Positions 24,300-32,149 of a stretch of 46,612 bases of DNA are shown piece after piece. The first letter of the stretch is position 1, and the number at the start of each line of letters is the position of its first letter. Source of the stretch: an uncultured Dialister sp. (GTDB taxonomy: Bacteria > Bacillota > Negativicutes > Veillonellales > Dialisteraceae); the NCBI GenBank assembly GCA_934178345.1, contig CAKPQG010000019.1, positions 1 to 46,612 of the forward strand. Direction: 5' to 3'. The translations under genes were made by a program, and so were the position numbers. Below the pieces are notes generated by a model. The model saw nothing but the letters and a program-made list of their open reading frames with translations, was not told the origin of the DNA and did no database searches.

Positions 24300-24855
24300 A
24301 AAAGGTTCAGGGATTGGGAGCCGCGAGTGACGGGGAGACTAAGAAACATCAGACTCCCGCATCGTCATTGAAAGCGTTGCCGAGAAATCTTTGTCATTCG
24401 CGACTCAGCGGTCGATGTGTGAAAATCCCGAACGGGAAGCCTGCCATCAAGAGCCCTTCAGGCATCGCCAGTATTTATACTCCGCGGCGCTTTCAATAAT
24501 TATGCGCCGCACCAGCACTCCTCACTCCTCACTGATGAGAGCAGAGCTTTCATTCACAGTCAAGGGACAGTACGCCCCACGGGCTGACCCTGAGCCAGTT
24601 TCTCATTTCCCATAAAAAAGGCGCTGTGAAATAACGATCATCTCATTTTCGCGTTCAATCTGCCGCGGGGGACTTGTAGCTCTCATAGGAGTGACCGGGA
24701 AACCTTATCCCAGCTGTCTTTCATGCCATAGTCACCCTATCCGCCCCTGCGGGGCACCTTCCCCTAGAGGGGAAGGCTGCGATACGAGAATGCCATCTTC
24801 TAAAAAAGGCGGCGAAGCCGCCACGAGAGCCCTGAACCTTGAACCCTGAACCAAA
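24300..24855. repeat. Mixed repeat region upstream of lpxI
   Basis: This gap of about 700 bp has no credible gene. It contains a copy of the CATCGTCAT module (24353-24470), the composite hairpin in plus orientation GCGGCGC (24484-24490) with GCGCCGC (24504-24510), ACTCCTC heptads (about 24516-24532), a remnant of the CCCCACGGGCTGACCCTGA module, two GC-rich palindromes (GCCCCTGCGGGGC at 24743-24755; CCTTCCCC with GGGGAAGG at 24757-24776), the short hairpin GGCGGC GAA GCCGCC (24808-24822) and CCCTGAA/CCTTGAA heptads (about 24830-24851). Confidence 0.75.
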
Positions 24856-24867
24856 TGAAAGCAAAGT

Positions 24868-24916
24868 AAAAAGGAGCTGTGAAGAAATGAGAATTCATTT
24901 CTTCACAGCTCCTTTT
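24868..24916 (-). terminator. Strong terminator of sstT
   Basis: A stem of about 22 bp (AAAAGGAGCTGTGAAGAAAT paired with its complement) around a GAAT loop lies 8 bases past the sstT stop. It is nearly symmetric and could stop transcription in both directions. Confidence 0.9.
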
Positions 24917-24923
24917 CTTTCAT

Positions 24924-26180
24924 TTAGTTGTCATGCGGAACCATGTCTTCCGCTTTGAGCGTACCCGCCTTGCGGCGTTCTGCATATTCCGCCGTAGCGG
25001 TGAAGAGAACATCGGTGGAGCTGTTCAGCGCGGTCTCGCAGGCATCTTCCAGAACGGAGATGATGAAGCCGACACCGACGACCTGCATAGAGATATCATT
25101 GCTGATGCCGAAGGAAGCGCAAGCGACCGGGATCAGGAGCAGAGAGCCGCCAGCGACACCGGAAGCACCACATGCGCCGACCGTGGACACGATGCAGAGC
25201 AGGAGTGCGGTCGGAAGATCGACATCGATGCCGAGAGTATTCGCCGCAGCCAAAGCCAGAACGGAAATCGTAATGGATGCGCCGGACATATTGATCGTCG
25301 CACCGAGAGGAATGGAAATTGTGAAAATATCCGGATTCAGCCCCAGTCTCTTGCAGAGTGCCAGATTCACAGGGATATTGGCTGCCGAGCTTCGGGTGAA
25401 GAACGCATACACACCGCTTTCACGGATCGTGGTGAGGATCAGCGGGTATGGATTCATGTGAATGCGGCCAAATACGATGATCGGATTCATCACAAGAGCG
25501 ACCAGGAAGTACGAACCGATGAGAACCGCCAGGAGCTGCACATAGCCGATGAGCGCTTCCACGCCGGCGGTGCCGACGGAGTCAGCGACAAGGCCCATGA
25601 TGCCGAGCGGAGCAAAGTGGATGACCCAGGTCACCACTTTGGTGATGGTCTTGGCAACATCATCGAGCCAGCCCTTGGTGGTGCCGGATGCGATATTCTT
25701 CATCGCAATACCGATGATGATCGCCCATGCCAGAATGCCGATGTAGTTCGCAGAGAGCAGTGCATTCACCGGATTATCGACGACGCTCAGGATCAGGTTA
25801 TGAAGCACCTGAATGATGCCGCTTGGCGGAGCGAGCTTCGTGTCAGCCGCCACCTGCAGGTGCAGTGTGGTCGGGAACAGGAAAGACATGCAGACCCCGA
25901 CGAGCGAGGCGAAGAATGTCGCCATCACATAGAGGCCGATGATCGGCTTCATGCTGCCGTTCCCATTTTCTTTTCTCTGCGCCATGGCGTTCATGACCAG
26001 GAAGAAAACCAGAATCGGTGCGACACCCTTCAGGGCTTTGACGAAAAGATCACCGAAAATCTTCACGACCGGAATGGCCGCAGGGAAGCAGACGGCGATC
26101 AGGATGCCGATCACCAGGCCGACCGCGATCTGCTTGATCAGTGCCACGCTGGCGAGCGTATGCTGGATCGTTTTAAACAC
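24924..26180 (-). CDS. sstT: Serine/threonine:Na+ symporter SstT
   Basis: SstT imports serine and threonine with Na+ (dicarboxylate/amino acid:cation symporter family). The 418 residues hold about eight membrane spans plus re-entrant hairpins. AFFTRSSAANIPVNLALCKRLG, SIPLGATINMSGA and GACGASGVAGGSLLLIP are the family transport-site motifs. The start is GTG with AGGAGGAGG upstream. It is a single-gene unit with its own promoter and terminator. Confidence 0.95.
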   Translation of the reverse strand: MFKTIQHTLASVALIKQIAVGLVIGILIAVCFPAAIPVVKIFGDLFVKALKGVAPILVFFLVMNAMAQRKENGNGSMKPIIGLYVMATFFASLVGVCMSFLFPTTLHLQVAADTKLAPPSGIIQVLHNLILSVVDNPVNALLSANYIGILAWAIIIGIAMKNIASGTTKGWLDDVAKTITKVVTWVIHFAPLGIMGLVADSVGTAGVEALIGYVQLLAVLIGSYFLVALVMNPIIVFGRIHMNPYPLILTTIRESGVYAFFTRSSAANIPVNLALCKRLGLNPDIFTISIPLGATINMSGASITISVLALAAANTLGIDVDLPTALLLCIVSTVGACGASGVAGGSLLLIPVACASFGISNDISMQVVGVGFIISVLEDACETALNSSTDVLFTATAEYAERRKAGTLKAEDMVPHDN

Positions 26181-26210
26181 AATAATCCTCCTCCTAACAA
26201 ATACAGATAA

Positions 26211-26249
26211 ATTATATTACAGTATACGCTTTCCTGAATAATGATGCAA
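26211..26249 (-). promoter_or_regulatory. Promoter region of sstT
   Basis: Two overlapping options exist on the minus strand: TTGCAT (26249-26244), 17 bases, TATACT (26226-26221); or TATAAT (26216-26211) with a poor -35 box. Both lie 31-70 bases before the GTG start. Confidence 0.5.
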
Positions 26250-26275
26250 GTTTGAATGCAGAGATCCTGCGTGAC

Positions 26276-26440
26276 TGGGGACTAGTGACTAGTGACTGAG
26301 GCCGCCTTCGGGAATCGCCCTATTTATAGTCCGCGGCGCTTCCGATTTTTATCCCCCTTCCAGCACTTCTCACGTCTCGCTAGAGAGCAGAGCTTTCGCA
26401 CGCGATCAAGGAGCGGCACGCCCCAGGGAGCTAAGTTTGC
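26276..26440. repeat. Composite repeat, degenerate copy
   Basis: The order is GGGGACTAGTGACTAGTGAC heptads (about 26276-26298), GGGAATCGCCC, GCGGCGC (26333-26339) whose GCGCCGC partner is lost, then AGAGAGCAGAGCTTTCGCACGC and GGCACGCCCCAGGG. It lies between divergent sstT and the T-box promoter. Confidence 0.75.
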
Positions 26441-26454
26441 AGCCCAAGCCTTCA

Positions 26455-26483
26455 TTGACATCCCCCCTTCTCCGTGCTATGAT
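26455..26483 (+). promoter_or_regulatory. Promoter of the T-box/methionine operon
   Basis: TTGACA (26455-26460), a 17-base spacer and TATGAT (26478-26483) form a near-consensus promoter. Transcription would start near 26490, at the 5' end of the T-box. Confidence 0.85.
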
Positions 26484-26489
26484 AGGCCT

Positions 26490-26758
26490 AATTCCACACA
26501 GGCGATGAGAAGAAGAGTATGCGTCCAGGACTGGCAAAGAGAGCTGCGTATGGTGAAAGCAGTGCAGAAGCGGGCACAGAAGATGGCCTTCGAGCCTCCG
26601 AGCCGAATCATGAAGCTCGCCGGGACTGCCCGTTACAGCAGCAGGGTATTTATGGCTCGTCCAGCGTACCTATCGAGTCCTTATCGGTGACGGTAAGGAG
26701 AAGCAGAGTGGTCACACGGTATTACTATCCGTCTCTCAATAGAGAGACGGATTTTTTT
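26490..26758 (+). promoter_or_regulatory. T-box riboswitch, probable Met specifier (ATG)
   Basis: This leader RNA senses uncharged tRNA. Stem I landmarks are in order: the k-turn GATGA (26504-26508), AGTA (26516-26519), AGAGAGC (26539-26545) and GGTGAAAG (26552-26559). The stretch CAGAAG-ATG-GCCTTCGAGC places ATG (26583-26585) in the specifier position, with GAAG pairing to CTTC next to the k-turn. The T-box sequence AGAGTGGTCACACGG (26705-26719) offers TGGT to the NCCA end of a tRNA with A73, as in tRNA-Met. A terminator ends the leader. The specifier is my reading by alignment. Confidence 0.88.
26727..26758 (+). terminator. T-box intrinsic terminator
   Basis: ATCCGTCTCTC and GAGAGACGGAT form the stem with a short loop, followed by seven Ts. 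The left arm CCGTCTCTC can also pair with the T-box sequence upstream to form the antiterminator. Confidence 0.9.
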
Positions 26759-26848
26759 ATTGACAGGAAAGGGATATGGTCATGCTGCGCGGGGCGATTC
26801 TACCGCATGCCGCGCCATACCCCCGACCTATAAAAAGGAGAATCCACG

Positions 26849-27982
26849 ATGGATATAAAAACGATCTGCATTCATGGCAGCGACTGGAAAGATCCGACCG
26901 GCTGCATTTCTGTTCCTGTATTTCAGTCCGCGACCTTCGGGCATCCGGAGCTCGGACAGTCCACGGGCTACGACTATTCCCGCGTGCAGAACCCGACACG
27001 GGAATGCACGGAGAAGGTAGTCGCACGGCTCGAGCACGGCTGTGACTGTACCAGCTACTCTTCCGGCATGGCTGCGATCTCTATGGTCATGGAGCTTTTC
27101 AAGCCGGGAGATACGATCCTTTCCACCGATGACCTTTACGGCGGCTCCATCCGACTCTTCCGCTTCATCAATGAGAAGAACGGCCTTCATTTCCGCTTCG
27201 TCGACACATCGGATATTTCCAAAGCAGAGGCCGCACTGGACGACACCGTCAAAGCCATCTACATCGAGACGCCGACGAATCCGATGATGCAGGTGACGGA
27301 CATCGCTGCGATGGCAGACCTCGCGCACTCGCACGGCGCGCTCCTCATCGCGGACAATACCTTCATGAGCCCGTACTTCTGCAATCCGATCGACTTCGGC
27401 GCCGACATCGTCCTCCACAGCGGCACCAAGTACCTCGCCGGACACAATGACACCCTCGCGGGCTTTGTCGTCTGCAAGGACAAAGAGATCGCGGAAAAGA
27501 TCCGCTTCCTTTACAAGACCGTCGGCGGCTGCCTCGCGCCATGGGACAGCTGGCTCGTCACCCGCGGCATCAAGACACTGGCACTTCGCATGGAAGCCGC
27601 GCAGAGAAATGCCGGGGCCCTCGCTGAGTGGCTTGCCGGTCATCCGAAGATCACGCAGGTGCTCTATCCGGGTCTCTCCGGCTTCAAAAACAAAGAAATC
27701 CACGACCGGCAGTCCCGCGGCAGCGGCGCTATGCTTTCCTTCTATACCGACAGCCATGAGACAGCGCTCCGCGTGCTGAAATCCGTCCGCCTCATCCGCT
27801 TCGCAGAAAGTCTTGGCGGCGTAGAAAGTCTCATCACCTACCCTGCCACCCAGACGCACGCTGACCTCACAGAAGAGGAGCGTGAGTCCCGCGGCATCAC
27901 CGCCTGTCTCCTCCGCCTCTCCGTCGGCATCGAAGATGTGAATGACCTCATCGCCGACCTCTCTGAGGCGCTGGGAGAATGA
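26849..27982 (+). CDS. Cys/Met-metabolism PLP enzyme (cystathionine gamma-synthase/lyase type)
   Basis: The 377-residue protein belongs to the PLP family of cystathionine gamma-synthase, cystathionine lyases and methionine gamma-lyase. Visible sites are YSRVQNPT (43-50), the phosphate loop SSGMAA (71-76), ADNTF (168-172) with the PLP-binding Asp, and SGTKYLAGHND with the Schiff-base Lys194. The ATG has AAAAAGGAG upstream. The Met-type T-box and the MalY-type lyase downstream favour methionine synthesis (gamma-synthase or MetI-like), but sequence alone does not fix the reaction. Confidence 0.9.
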   Translation: MDIKTICIHGSDWKDPTGCISVPVFQSATFGHPELGQSTGYDYSRVQNPTRECTEKVVARLEHGCDCTSYSSGMAAISMVMELFKPGDTILSTDDLYGGSIRLFRFINEKNGLHFRFVDTSDISKAEAALDDTVKAIYIETPTNPMMQVTDIAAMADLAHSHGALLIADNTFMSPYFCNPIDFGADIVLHSGTKYLAGHNDTLAGFVVCKDKEIAEKIRFLYKTVGGCLAPWDSWLVTRGIKTLALRMEAAQRNAGALAEWLAGHPKITQVLYPGLSGFKNKEIHDRQSRGSGAMLSFYTDSHETALRVLKSVRLIRFAESLGGVESLITYPATQTHADLTEEERESRGITACLLRLSVGIEDVNDLIADLSEALGE

Positions 27983-27995
27983 GCGGTGTGAAACC

Positions 27996-28020
27996 GGCGG
28001 CGGATGACTGAAACGCCGCC
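27996..28020 (+). other. Intercistronic hairpin
   Basis: GGCGGCG (27996-28002) and CGCCGCC (28014-28020) form a GC-rich stem between the two PLP-enzyme genes without a T run. It may limit read-through or protect mRNA ends. It also resembles the composite-element hairpin, but the loop differs. Confidence 0.45.
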
Positions 28021-28086
28021 TCATTTGCCGCAAGCCTTCATTCGGATTCAGCGGGTGAGCCCTGCCCGCGAAAGGAGAACCTTCCT

Positions 28087-29262
28087 ATGCATACACTTGA
28101 CCTTGATACCATCATTGACCGGAGAGGCACCGGCTGCCTCAAGTACGATTTCGCCGTGCAGCGCGGCAAACCGGCTGATGTCCTTCCCTTCTGGGTCGCA
28201 GACATGGATTTCCGCGTGGCCGAGCCCATCATCCGTGCGCTTCATGCCCGCGTGGACCATGGCATCTTCGGCTACTCGGAAGCAGGCAGCTCCTACTTCG
28301 AAGCACTCGCAGACTGGCAAAAGACCTATTTCCACTGGACCATCCAGCCGGAATGGCTCATCAAGACACCGGGCGTCGTGCCGGCCATCAATATCGCCGT
28401 CAAAGCACTGACGAAGCCGGGAGACGGCGTCCTGCTTCATCAGCCTGTCTACTATCCCTTCCTCTCCGCCATCGAGAAGAATGGCCGCCGCCTCGTGAAC
28501 AGCGGCCTCGTCCTGAAAGAAGGCCACTATGAGATCGATTTCGATGACATGGAAAAGAAAATCGAAGAAGGCGGCGTGAAGCTCGCGCTCCTCTGCACAC
28601 CGCACAATCCCGCCGGACGCGTCTGGACGAAGGAAGAGCTTACGCGATATGCAGAGATCTGCCTCCGCCACGGCGTGAAGATCGTCGCGGATGAAATCCA
28701 TGAAGACTTCACCTACCCCGGCCATCCCCACACGACCTTCGCCACCGTCAGCCGCGAGGCAGCGGACAATGCCATCATCTGTACCGCGCCTTCGAAGACA
28801 TTCAACATCGCCGGTCTGCAGAATTCGAACATCTTCATCCCGAATCCTAACATCCGCAGAGCCTTTCAGGAAGAGCTCGATGCCTTCGGCTACGACCAGC
28901 TGAATGTCATGGGGCTCGTTGCCAGTGAAACCGCATACAGGGAGGGCCGCCCCTGGCTCGAAGCCGTCAAGTCCTATCTCAAAGGAAATCTGGACTTTGC
29001 GAGAGGCTTCTTCCAGAAAGAACTGCCGAAGATGAAGCTCATCGAACCGGAGGGAACCTACCTCATCTGGGTCGATGCCTCTGCTTACGGCCTCTCCAAC
29101 GAAGAGCTGGAGCACAAGATCCTCTATGACTGCCGCCTCTGGCTGGATATGGGATACATCTTCGGCAAGGAAGGGGAAGGCTTCCTCCGCTTCAACCTCG
29201 CCTGCCCGAGAGCGACACTCGAAAAGGGACTCCGCCAGCTGAAAGAAGGATTTGAGAAATAG
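28087..29262 (+). CDS. MalY/PatB-type aminotransferase, probable cystathionine beta-lyase
   Basis: MalY/PatB proteins are class I/II PLP enzymes with C-S beta-lyase activity, turning cystathionine into homocysteine. Motifs are FWVADMDFRV (35-44), typical of the subfamily, TPHNPAGRVW (171-180), ADEIHEDF (201-208) and APSKTFNIAGLQNS with the PLP Lys237. The 391 residues are normal. ATG with AAAGGAG, 104 bp after the first gene. A MalY-like regulatory role is an alternative. The stop TAG opens a heptad array. Confidence 0.9.
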   Translation: MHTLDLDTIIDRRGTGCLKYDFAVQRGKPADVLPFWVADMDFRVAEPIIRALHARVDHGIFGYSEAGSSYFEALADWQKTYFHWTIQPEWLIKTPGVVPAINIAVKALTKPGDGVLLHQPVYYPFLSAIEKNGRRLVNSGLVLKEGHYEIDFDDMEKKIEEGGVKLALLCTPHNPAGRVWTKEELTRYAEICLRHGVKIVADEIHEDFTYPGHPHTTFATVSREAADNAIICTAPSKTFNIAGLQNSNIFIPNPNIRRAFQEELDAFGYDQLNVMGLVASETAYREGRPWLEAVKSYLKGNLDFARGFFQKELPKMKLIEPEGTYLIWVDASAYGLSNEELEHKILYDCRLWLDMGYIFGKEGEGFLRFNLACPRATLEKGLRQLKEGFEK

Positions 29263-29322
29263 GGACTGGTGGCTAGGGACTAGGGACTAGGGACTGGTGA
29301 CTAGGGACTGGTGACTGGTGAT
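29260..29322 (+). repeat. Nine phased heptads starting at the malY-like stop codon
   Basis: Units are TAGGGAC, TGGTGGC, TAGGGAC (three times), TGGTGAC, TAGGGAC, TGGTGAC and TGGTGAT, 63 bases in one phase. The stop TAG is the first three bases. A bidirectional terminator follows 44 bases later. Confidence 0.92.
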
Positions 29323-29365
29323 TGAATGCCTAAAAAAACGCCCCATGGGCTAACCGCGACAAGCC

Positions 29366-29408
29366 AAAAGCCGCTTCACGAAATCTTGCGTGAAGCGGCT
29401 TTTGTTTT
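29366..29408. terminator. Bidirectional terminator between the Met operon and tatC
   Basis: AAAAGCCGCTTCACG (29366-29380) pairs with CGTGAAGCGGCTTTT (29389-29403), a 15-bp stem flanked by A and T runs, between two convergent genes. Confidence 0.9.
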
Positions 29409-29444
29409 GCCATGAGCTTGAAGAATTCTTTCAGAAATGCGGTT

Positions 29445-30146
29445 TCACCGCCCCATCATCCGGATCACGAGCAGACTGATCTCAAAGAGGACGATAGAGG
29501 GGACGGCGAGAAGGCTCTGTGTCATGATATCCGGCGTCGGCGTGAGGATGGCCGCAAGGACGAAGGAGAGGAAGATCACATACTTTCTCCCTTTCGTGAG
29601 CGCTGCCGAGGTGACGAGGCCGGCCTTGGCCATGGCGATGAGGATGAGCGGCAAGTTACACACAAAGCCAAAGGGGAAAATCATGAAGAGGACGAATTCC
29701 AGATAGTTCTCCATCGAAAGGAGCGGCTTGAAATCGTCCCCGCCAAATCCCATGAGGAAGTGAAGGCTCTCCGGCATGACGAAGAAATAAGAAAAGGAGA
29801 GTCCAAAGAGAAAGAGGATCACGGAAAGCGGCACGAAGACGCAGCACCAGGATTTCTCCTGATCCGTCAGTGCGGGGAGCAGGAAACGCCAAAATTCGAA
29901 GAAGACCACAGGCGAGGCGAGGACGAAGCCTGCCACGACCGCAGTCTTGATGTAAATCATGAGGACTTCTGTGGGCCGCGCAAAGTACAGCTGCCCCGCC
30001 GGAGCGGTCAGGAAGGCCATGAGCTCACGGATAAAGAAAAAGCTCACCGCCGTCCCGACAGCGATCGCCAGGAACGAGTAGATGAGCCTCTTGCGAAGTT
30101 CCGTGAGATGCCCGGAAAGAGGCATGTCCGCGGCTTCTGTCATCAT
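29445..30146 (-). CDS. tatC: Sec-independent protein translocase TatC
   Basis: TatC is the inner-membrane receptor for twin-arginine signal peptides. The 233 residues have six membrane segments. The N-terminal MPLSGHLTELRKRLIYS and the loop FEFWRFLLPALTDQEK are family signatures, with the conserved Glu in HLTELRKR. The ATG overlaps the tatA stop by 4 bases. It pairs with tatA to form a minimal TatAC system. Confidence 0.96.
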   Translation of the reverse strand: MMTEAADMPLSGHLTELRKRLIYSFLAIAVGTAVSFFFIRELMAFLTAPAGQLYFARPTEVLMIYIKTAVVAGFVLASPVVFFEFWRFLLPALTDQEKSWCCVFVPLSVILFLFGLSFSYFFVMPESLHFLMGFGGDDFKPLLSMENYLEFVLFMIFPFGFVCNLPLILIAMAKAGLVTSAALTKGRKYVIFLSFVLAAILTPTPDIMTQSLLAVPSIVLFEISLLVIRMMGR

Positions 30147-30352
30147 TTCTTCGCCTCGACAGCCGCCTTGGCCGCTGCGACCTCAGTCTCTTTCACAATG
30201 ACCGTCTTTGTCGAGTCCGTATTCACTGCGTCTTTGAATTCATGCATGCTCTTGCCAAGTGCCTTGCCGATCTCCGGCAGCTTGCCAGGGCCAAAGACAA
30301 TGAGACCGATCACAAGGATCAGGAGAAGTTCCGGGATACCGATACCAAACAT
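30143..30352 (-). CDS. tatA: Twin-arginine translocase subunit TatA
   Basis: TatA oligomerises to form the Tat pore. The 69 residues have one N-terminal membrane segment (about 5-21), the hinge FGPGKLPEIGKALGKS that begins the amphipathic helix, and a charged tail. The start ATG has TAAGGAGGT upstream. No tatB is next to it, so TatA probably serves both roles, as in many Gram-positive bacteria. The divergent neighbour is a likely Tat substrate. Confidence 0.94.
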   Translation of the reverse strand: MFGIGIPELLLILVIGLIVFGPGKLPEIGKALGKSMHEFKDAVNTDSTKTVIVKETEVAAAKAAVEAKK

Positions 30353-30370
30353 AAGTGTATACCTCCTTAA

Positions 30371-30560
30371 GTAAATTCAGAGTTAGCCCGTGGGGCAGGT
30401 CGCCCCTTGATTATGTATGAAAGCTCTGCTCGAATTAGGAATGAGGAATGAGGAATTAGGAATGGTGGTACGGCGCATCAAATAAGGAAGCGCCGTGGAG
30501 TATAAATAGGGCGATGCCCGAAAGCGGTATTCAAGTCACTAGTCACCAGTCACTAGTCAC
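30371..30560. repeat. Composite repeat with a compensatory hairpin change
   Basis: Modules are GTTAGCCCGTGGGGCAGG near 30373, a GAAAGCTCTGCTCGAATTAG linker, GAGGAAT/TAGGAAT heptads (about 30438-30463), the hairpin ACGGCGC (30471-30477) with GCGCCGT (30491-30497), GGAGTATAAATAGGGCGATG, and heptads TAGTCAC/CAGTCAC (about 30533-30560). The outer stem pair is A-T here instead of G-C, changed on both arms. The region lies between divergent tatA and the HD-protein gene. Confidence 0.85.
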
Positions 30561-30650
30561 TCCTCATTCCTAATTGACGTTTTTATCCTACCTTCTCCCC
30601 ATTCTTTTTTCATCAATACTTTGTACATCTTTTGTCAAAGCTGCCAAATA

Positions 30651-30666
30651 TTTGTCAATTGACAAA
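30651..30666. promoter_or_regulatory. Perfect 16-bp palindrome, possible operator
   Basis: TTTGTCAATTGACAAA is a perfect inverted repeat, with another half-site TTTGTCAAAG at 30631-30640. It lies about 130 bases before the HD-protein start in an AT-rich stretch, and the palindrome contains TTGACA. Such symmetry is typical of dimeric repressor sites; the regulator is unknown. Confidence 0.5.
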
Positions 30667-30795
30667 GGTATGACGAAATTTAGCGGAAGTTTTTCAAAAC
30701 AGGAATCCATTCTTTGCGTTTCCTCACTAGACTGATAAAAGCGGCTCCGAAGAGCCTGCTCAAATTCCGTACAAAAAGAGATGGAGGAACCATTC

Positions 30796-31956
30796 ATGAA
30801 CAATGCAATCACGCACGATCCGATTTCCAGACGCACCTTTCTGAAGCTCGCAGCCGGCACCGCGGCAGGCGCTATGCTTTTCAAATTCCCATTCACCGCC
30901 AGTGCCAAAGAAGCAGCTGCTGCGATGGAAATCCGCCCAATCGCTCTCGCTGATCTGCCAAAGACCGGAGAAGCTGCCGCTAAAGCCGCTCCGCTCATCA
31001 AAAGCTCCTATGCAGACATTTTGAAGATCGTAGACACCATCAAAGACAGCTCTCTCAAATCCGCAGTCCTTTCCATGATCAAGAATCCATTCCCGACCTT
31101 CATGGAAAACTACACCAGTCCTTCTTCCATCCAGCGCCTGTACAACCAGCTCCTCGATCAGAAGCTCGTCGATCCATCCAAAATTTCCGCAGAAATGCTC
31201 CTCCCGCCGGTACCAACGAAGCTGCAGCCCTTCATGACGGCACCGGGCAGCGGCTACATGAGCCACCACTCCTACCCGGGCGGCCTCTCCACCCATGTCG
31301 ACAGCAATCTGCACATCACCGTCGGTATCTGTGAGACCTACAAAGACGTCTTCCACTATGATGTCGACTACGACACCGCCGTCGCAGCACAGGCGCTGCA
31401 CGACATCGAGAAGCCTTTCGTCTTCCAGTGGCAGGAAGACGGCTCCTCCAGAAAAGAATACACCATCGCTGGTCAGGGGGCGCACCATGTCTTAAGTATC
31501 GCGGAATCCATCTACCGCGGCATGCCGGCAGAAGAAATCGTAGCCCAGGCCTGCGCCCATGCCGCTCCGACCGGCAAGAAGGATGAAGCCGATGTCGTCA
31601 GCTGGATCCGCGCAGCTTCCATCATCACCGGCAAAGACCCCGTCCGCCTCGGACTTCTCACCTCTGATGGCGAAGGCCTCCCAGCCCCGCACAAACAGGA
31701 AGGCTATATCGTCCACTTAGGCGACCATGACTGGGTCCTCTCTGTACCGGCTGCCAAAAAATCCATCGCTATCCTGAAGTCCATCTGCCAGAAAGACTAT
31801 GGCTTCACCGAAAAAGAAGCGAATGGCGCTCGCTTTAATGCATTCAGAAACTACATCGGCGCACAGGTATCCTTCCTCTACGTCAATCACCTTTCCTCCC
31901 TCCCAGATGCAGAAAGCCAGCTGAGAAACCTCTGCCATCAGATCATCGTGAAATAG
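30796..31956 (+). CDS. Tat-exported HD-domain protein, function unknown
   Basis: The 386-residue protein starts with a twin-arginine signal: SRRTFLK (11-17), a hydrophobic stretch (18-33) and TASA (34-37) before a likely cleavage. The mature part has an HD-phosphohydrolase-like histidine/aspartate set: SHHSYPGGLSTHVDS (156-170), ALHDIEKPF (200-208), GAHHVLS (228-234) and ACAHAAP (252-258). Metal-dependent hydrolase activity is therefore likely, but the substrate is unknown. I choose ATG at 30796 because GGAGG lies 8 bases before it; the ATG at 30781 lacks one. It is divergent from tatAC. The stop TAG opens a heptad array. Confidence 0.8.
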   Translation: MNNAITHDPISRRTFLKLAAGTAAGAMLFKFPFTASAKEAAAAMEIRPIALADLPKTGEAAAKAAPLIKSSYADILKIVDTIKDSSLKSAVLSMIKNPFPTFMENYTSPSSIQRLYNQLLDQKLVDPSKISAEMLLPPVPTKLQPFMTAPGSGYMSHHSYPGGLSTHVDSNLHITVGICETYKDVFHYDVDYDTAVAAQALHDIEKPFVFQWQEDGSSRKEYTIAGQGAHHVLSIAESIYRGMPAEEIVAQACAHAAPTGKKDEADVVSWIRAASIITGKDPVRLGLLTSDGEGLPAPHKQEGYIVHLGDHDWVLSVPAAKKSIAILKSICQKDYGFTEKEANGARFNAFRNYIGAQVSFLYVNHLSSLPDAESQLRNLCHQIIVK

Positions 31957-32037
31957 GGACTGGTGACTAGGGACTGGGGACTGGGGACTAGTGTCTAGGG
32001 ACTGGCAATTGGGGACTGGCGACTAGTAACTAGTCAC
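31954..32037 (+). repeat. Twelve phased heptads starting at the HD-protein stop codon
   Basis: Units such as TAGGGAC, TGGTGAC, TGGGGAC, TAGTGTC, TGGCAAT and TAGTAAC keep one phase for 84 bases. The stop TAG is the first three bases. A terminator follows at 32092. Confidence 0.9.
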
Positions 32038-32091
32038 TGGCCAGAGAATCATCCTCCCAATTTCGTGATGCCGAATCACAAACATCATCAC

Positions 32092-32128
32092 AAAACGCCG
32101 CCTCGCGCAAGCGAAGCGGCGTTTTTGT
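32092..32128 (+). terminator. Terminator of the HD-protein gene
   Basis: AAAACGCCGCCTCGC and GCGAAGCGGCGTTTTTG form a GC-rich stem with a four-base loop and a T run, about 135 bases after the stop codon, beyond the heptad array. Confidence 0.85.
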
Positions 32129-32149
32129 TGTATGAATGAGAAATTTGAA

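Noticed and set aside
24314..24615. Small genes in the gap upstream of lpxI
   Set aside because: They are translations of repeat modules that occur elsewhere in different frames.
24933..26210. Long open frame on the plus strand opposite sstT
   Set aside because: The translation is rich in Asp, Arg and His with no fold signature; sstT on the other strand matches a known family over its whole length.
26292..26690. Small gene before the Cys/Met PLP gene
   Set aside because: It crosses a repeat, the promoter and the T-box leader, whose RNA landmarks explain the sequence better.
26490..26758. SAM riboswitch
   Set aside because: The leader has AGAGAGC, GGTGAAAG and AGAGTGGTCACACGG T-box landmarks, and no SAM-I core was seen.
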